A stretch of 64,000 nt of DNA from Sebastes aleutianus (taxonomy: Eukaryota > Chordata > Actinopteri > Perciformes > Sebastidae), in NCBI GenBank assembly GCA_916700875.1, contig CAKAKS010000031.1, positions 12,659,124-12,723,123 on the forward strand, written 5' to 3'. Below the pieces are notes generated by a model, which was given only the letters and a program-made list of their open reading frames with translations, was not told where the DNA came from and ran no database searches. This document shows, piece by piece, positions 59,491 through 64,000 of the stretch; positions within the stretch are counted from its first letter, which is position 1, and every line of letters begins with the position of its first letter. Both the position numbers and the translations under genes were made by a program.

Positions 59491-60399
59491 TAGAAAAAAC
59501 ATTCTCTGCTGGAAAAGTTGTTCCACTGTGCTTCATCACATGAAATTATTCCTACATAAAGGTACTCGATGTTCATTTGTAAACACTAGCAGCGAAATGG
59601 AGCAATGTTTTTTTAGAGAAGGTCCGATTTTGTTAACATCTTGTACGCGTGCACACAGATGATGCGATACACAGTCCTGCTGATAGTTTCCTACTATTCC
59701 ACTTATTGTACTTTACTGCCACCAACTGCCAAAGAAATCTAACAATGCGCCAACAAAGACACGCAAGAAGAAGACCGCTAGCAACCAAACTTAGACGAAA
59801 ACAATGTAGGTCTCAATGTCTTCCTTAAATCAGCCTTGCAAATATTTTATGAGGAAGGCAAAATATTTAAAAGCTTAGTTAGGCCTCAAGGATACATTTG
59901 CTGTGTTTTGGTGAGAAACGGTGGATGTAAACATAACTTTGTTTGTTTACAAAAAAACCTCCACAGGGTACCTTTAATTTGTTGTATGCAGCTGGTTCCC
60001 TCATAAGGGAATCTGTGCTGGACTCTCCTCTACATTACAAAGCTGTCGGTCCACCACAGCAAGGTGATGTGCGCTGCATTTAAAAGGCTTGTGAGTAGTT
60101 GATCTGATTGGCCTTGATTGATGCCAGCTGCTATCACACCCGCTGATAATTTAATCCTCCTAATCCAACCACTTTTACAACAGTGCTGCAGGTGCTCTGG
60201 TCATGGAAATCTGTTGGTCACACACAAGAGAGCCAGGGCCACCTCCTGCACTTTGAGAGATAAACACAGTCTGTGGGTATGTCATACAACAAGTATATGG
60301 AGGCAAACAAGGCCAAGTCATGAGGGCAGAGTGGAATGCCATTTAGAGAGAAAGCTGGTATCAAAGGAAAAGCAACACTTTTAGAAACCGAACTGAAGA
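59491..60399. other. No gene or clear repeat recognised
   Basis: Non-coding sequence. Confidence 0.5.
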
Positions 60400-60830
60400 A
60401 AGTTGAAAGCACCATGAATTGCGCATCACTTTCAATCACTATCTGACCCCTCCATTTCACAAAATATATTGCACTTATGATATTACAGCGCAAATACGCC
60501 CATAAAGATTTGCATCTAAGTGCAATTTGCCATTGCAATTTTGCATCTGGTTGAAATTATCCAAGTTTCAAAGTATAAATGTTGCCGTTGCGTCATTGCG
60601 TGTGGCTATTAGCGCTGATCTTTGTGAATTGGACTGTTTTTACAACAATGCTCATTTGTATAGAAAATTTTGCACCAATATGTGCAAATAGCACAGGAGC
60701 ACCTTTGTTTGGCAATGCAGTTAGGAGTGCATTTCACCCTTTGAGAATTAACAACCTGTTTTCACTCCCAATTGCCCCTCGGCACCCTTTAGCAACAGTG
60801 TGTAACAAACCAGGCTTTCAACTGACTCCA
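60400..60830 (+). repeat. Probable dispersed fish repeat
   Basis: GCAAATACGCCCATAAAGATT, GGTTGAAATTATCCAAG, GGAGTGCATTTCACCC and CAATTGCCCCTCGGCACCC recall a dispersed fish repeat rich in GCGC-type phrases that have decayed here. The open frame at 60579-60836 has no domain. No paired ends found. Confidence 0.4.
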
Positions 60831-60904
60831 ACGTAAACCCAGCCTGCAGCGTTATTCGACGGTCGGAGCATGTGACGTAGTATTAATAGCGTGAGAGTCC
60901 GTTC

Positions 60905-61165
60905 AGTGCAGGGTGAGTCAAACAAACAGAGGACTTTCAACCAAGAGACCGGTGTTCGTGTCCCGTGTGAAACTAAACGTTGACTAATTTTGCATTGTCA
61001 GTCTTTAGTCACATGACTCGTTGGTATTGTCTGTCCCGTGAGCCACGCTAGACACCTGAATCTCTAGTCAGTGAAGTTAACGTCAACCACAACAGTTTCC
61101 TAACCTTACCTAAGTGGTTGTGTTGCCTAAACCTAACTTCCTGTGAAAAAGGAAGTTTATTTTGA
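60905..61165 (+). repeat. Dispersed repeat family A, copy
   Basis: GAGTCAAACAAACAGAGGAC, TTTCAACCAAGAGACCGGTG, TTCGTGTCCCGTGTGAAAC and TTGTGTTGCCTAAACCTAAC in family order. Confidence 0.75.
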
Positions 61166-62495
61166 AAGGACACGCATATAACTAGTGTATATTGACACGC
61201 CGTCCCTGGTCCGTCTAAAAGTAAGAGAGGCACCGACCAAGTGGCGGTATTTGACAAGTTGGGAGTGTGAATGTGTTGGAATTACACGGTTCCTTGTCTT
61301 GGTCTTATTTATGCAGGTTTAGCGGCAGCAAAAAAACGCGTCATCCTTTTGTGAATTCACCCCTGAGTCTTAATGTGGCAAACATTTACAAACAAGGTGA
61401 GGATGAGGGGAGCTGCCCTGTGGTGTTATGCAGCAGAGGATGAAAGTGCACTAGCCAGGGTCCCGCTGTTAAAAATTCCCCCAGCCAACAGACAATATTA
61501 AAGTCCATGTCAAAGTTGGATATGAGCTTCTGAGAACATGGGGCTATATACAATTACAAGCCGTGGAAAAGTCAATAAAAAACAATCTGGCATGGTTCGT
61601 ACTCCTATCCCGATTCTTTCTCCACAGTCTCTTACACCAAGCTTTGGGAGAGCGTCTTCGGCGTCATCCAGTCCTATTGAAGTCCTGCAGATCATTGTAT
61701 CTGTTACTTACTGTGACGGGTTTAACCATCAGATATTCAGAGCGTGTCTACGACTGACAGTTAAGATAATTATATGCCCTTTATTGATGCAAACAGGCTG
61801 TTTTCAACATGACAGAACTCACGCCCTATCTAATTTAACAACAAAGGCCATGGCTCACATAGCAAATGATAAACAATTCATGGATTTGTGAAATTGAAAA
61901 GTGTGATAGCCTGTTTGGCAGATATGGTATAGGACAGAGCAGGCCACCCAGGGAGATGAGAGAGAGGTTCGGGGGCATCATCTTATTTCTGGTAATTTCC
62001 CCATGAAGCTCCTTCAGAAGAAAGGACGGAGGAGAAAGGGAGAGAAAAGAAGGGATGAAAAAGTGAGCGTGACAAGGAGAAAAGGGCAGAGCTGGTAAGA
62101 AATAGATTGGTCAGATAATTGAGCGGCAAATGCATGTGAAGCAATATGGAAATTTAATATGTGAAATGTATTATGCATTCAACATTGATGGAAATATTAA
62201 GTATGGATCCAGTGGTCCCTACATGAGGTTGAACTACAATGTCATGCACATTATCAAAGTTTTTTTGCTGAAACACACTTTTTCCACCAAAAACTCATCT
62301 GTGAATTAGATGAAACCGATGTCCCTTTTCTCTTACAGTGTTATCAAGCACCGACAATATTTCTGTACTGGCTGAAGACAATCCTTAGCATCATCCATTG
62401 TGACAGGCAGCAACATCAGGCGTCCACTTGTACGCGGGACATTTTGATCACACACTCGGCCCTTGTTCCAGTTACGGAAATGACTGCAATACGGA
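61166..62495. other. No gene recognised
   Basis: Non-coding. The open frame at 61538-61891 has no recognisable domain. A purine-rich patch lies at 62010-62085. Confidence 0.5.
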
Positions 62496-62516
62496 CAATG
62501 GGCCTCATGCAAGAAC

Positions 62517-62550
62517 CACTCGTACGAACAAATTTGTTCTTGTACGAGTG
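62517..62550. repeat. Subterminal hairpin palindrome
   Basis: CACTCGTACGAACAAA pairs with TTTGTTCTTGTACGAGTG, with a two-base bulge and almost no loop. It sits about 20 bp inside the left end of the 62496 element, and a related ATTTGTACGAGCC occurs near its right end (63538-63550). Confidence 0.9.
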
Positions 62551-62599
62551 ATTAACTACATCTGCAAAATAATGTATATTAAAAATGTATTTGGTATAT

Positions 62600-62733
62600 T
62601 GTGATTGTGATTATTTTGTGATTATCTTGTGAAATGTAATTATTCATAATATGTAATTTCGCTTTGGCAATAAGGTAACCTGAACATTCATGCCAATAAA
62701 GCTTATTTGAATTTGAATTTGATTTAGGAGAAC
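62600..62733 (+). repeat. LINE-like 3' tail with (GAATTT)n end
   Basis: TTTCGCTTTGGCAATAAGG, then TGCCAATAAAGCTTATTTG and GAATTTGAATTTGAT form the polyadenylation-like 3' end typical of fish non-LTR retrotransposons. No coding part remains. It is inside the 62496 transposon. The 5' edge is uncertain. Confidence 0.6.
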
Positions 62734-63626
62734 TTGTCAAATTCACCAATTTTCTCGTATTTTGAATTTTCTCTCAGCCATGAACATAATTTCCGAGTGG
62801 TCCAGACCTGTCGTAGGAGTCATGTGGAATCATGTACTGTTATCCAAACCTAAGTTTTTCACAAATGGATTGTATATTTCATTACTTTGAAGCAATTTTG
62901 AGTTTGAAAATCCTACATAAATTACACTACATAATTATATTGACATTGTCCTGTTTGACTCTAAATGTATTCACATAGCCGAACAACATCATCCTTAATT
63001 TAAATTGGCAATTAATGCTATTGTATAATACTAAAATATCAATGCAAAATTACGTAAATTACACACTAATTGAAGGTTATCAGGCATCATGGCTGACTTA
63101 CTTCTTTTTGATATCAGGCCCTTGGAAGAAGAAGACAAAGAAGAAAAAGAGGAGTGTTTTTATTGTGCTTATATATTGGCAGAGAGATGAATGGGGCAGG
63201 ACGCCTAGCCTTGTATGGTATCATTGGGGCGTTAATTATGCTAATTCACAATTCTCATAAACACACGCTCATTTAAAGCACAAATGTCATATTAAATCAC
63301 TCTATTTCCTCATTCACAACATCTCTTACTAAAAGGCAGGAAAAGGGTATTCAATATAGGCTCTATATACCTACACAAATATACTATGAACTGTGCTTAT
63401 CTTTGACCTTTTAAAATCTATTATTGCTTGGTACTTTTTCCTCATTCGCCCACCATAAAGAGAGCCGATGGCATTCATTATGTTTATGCAAGCCATTTAA
63501 ACAGTTATCTAAAGTTGCTGAATCTGATGTGGCACATTTGTACGAGCCCATGGTGCGAAAAAAAAAAAAAAAACTAAAAGAAAGTTAAGACCAGAATACA
63601 AAAACATTCTTGCATGAGGCCCGTTG

Positions 63627-64000
63627 TTCCTCCTGGAAGAGGTGTATCACATGTAGATGTAAGAAATTAGTGGTCAAAGGGTGACAGCATTTTTAAAAAC
63701 CCAAAAGAAAGTTGATCTAAAGCTCCTAAAATGAAGCACTTGGGGCTTCAATGTGCAGAAGCAGAGAGCCAACACGTAAATTATCACTTTCTCTCTTCAT
63801 TGTACCTGCAAATATAAACCGTCACGTGTATGTGCAGAATGATTGTTTCAAGCCTGCCAGGCATGCAACCTACAGAGACACATTTCCACATCTAGCAATT
63901 AATTAAGCATGAAATGATAAAACAACCAAACATGTAGGATGCCTGCGGAGATGCATGCTGATCTCAGCACTGCTGTGTTTCAGCTAAAGCAAACAGATGG
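63627..64000. other. No gene or clear repeat recognised
   Basis: Non-coding sequence to the right edge. Confidence 0.5.

Larger units (their letters stand above)
62496..63626. mobile_element. Non-autonomous transposon with CAATGGGC ends, copy 2 (about 1.13 kb)
   Basis: Left end CAATGGGCCTCATGCAAGAA; right end TTCTTGCATGAGGCCCGTTG, its near-perfect inverse. Same family as 20149-20908. Contains a subterminal palindrome (62517-62550) and a LINE-like tail (to about 62733), which suggests a later insertion. No transposase. Confidence 0.88.
13561..64000. other. Gene desert 5' of grin3a: no convincing host coding exon
   Basis: Apart from a small exon-like cargo inside a transposon near 37533-38225, I recognise no protein family, no exon with conserved motifs and no structural RNA gene. 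From memory, the region 5' of GRIN3A in mammals is also gene-poor. The interval is filled with transposon remnants and microsatellites, itemised below. Conserved non-coding enhancers may be present but cannot be seen in one sequence. Confidence 0.6.

Overview
The window looks like chromosomal DNA of a teleost fish, probably a percomorph. It has one vertebrate-type split gene with large introns, long AT-rich non-coding stretches, many CA/TG microsatellites, tRNA-derived SINEs and a dense set of short inverted-repeat transposons of types common in fish. There are no bacterial, organellar or viral genes, rRNA genes or CRISPR arrays.

One gene is certain. The minus strand carries the first two coding exons of grin3a, the GluN3A (NR3A) NMDA-receptor subunit. 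Exon 1 (12835 down to 12053) encodes the signal peptide and the start of the extracellular amino-terminal domain. Exon 2 (2556 down to 1796) encodes the rest of most of that domain. Intron 1 is about 9.5 kb. The remaining exons (ligand-binding domain, channel, C-terminal tail) must lie to the left of position 1. Both exons carry serine runs; the exon 2 run is long and encoded by a trinucleotide microsatellite.

From the CpG-rich 5' flank (12836 to about 13560) to the right edge I find no convincing host exon. These roughly 50 kb look like a gene desert 5' of grin3a. They hold: at least five TTAA-ended MITEs (14277, 21452, 40378, 41247, 57400), a truncated sixth copy (44876), and a probable larger TTAA element at 25529 split by a solo LTR (25840-26280) with a 5-bp target duplication; two elements with CAATGGGC ends (20149, 62496); other inverted-repeat elements (23697, 30978, 44612, 51919, 56641); a 2.17-kb inverted-repeat transposon (36734-38903) with a spliced-looking cargo; and a 69-71-bp minisatellite (about 33018-33655) flanked by a partial duplication. 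A dispersed family called family A here has at least eight copies across the window.

The order of events can be read in several places: a TTAA MITE inside a family A copy, an LTR inside a TTAA element, a LINE-like tail inside a CAATGGGC element, and one minisatellite-bearing repeat at two sites. Most repeat calls rest on paired ends or on two or more copies in the window. Element boundaries are approximate unless stated.
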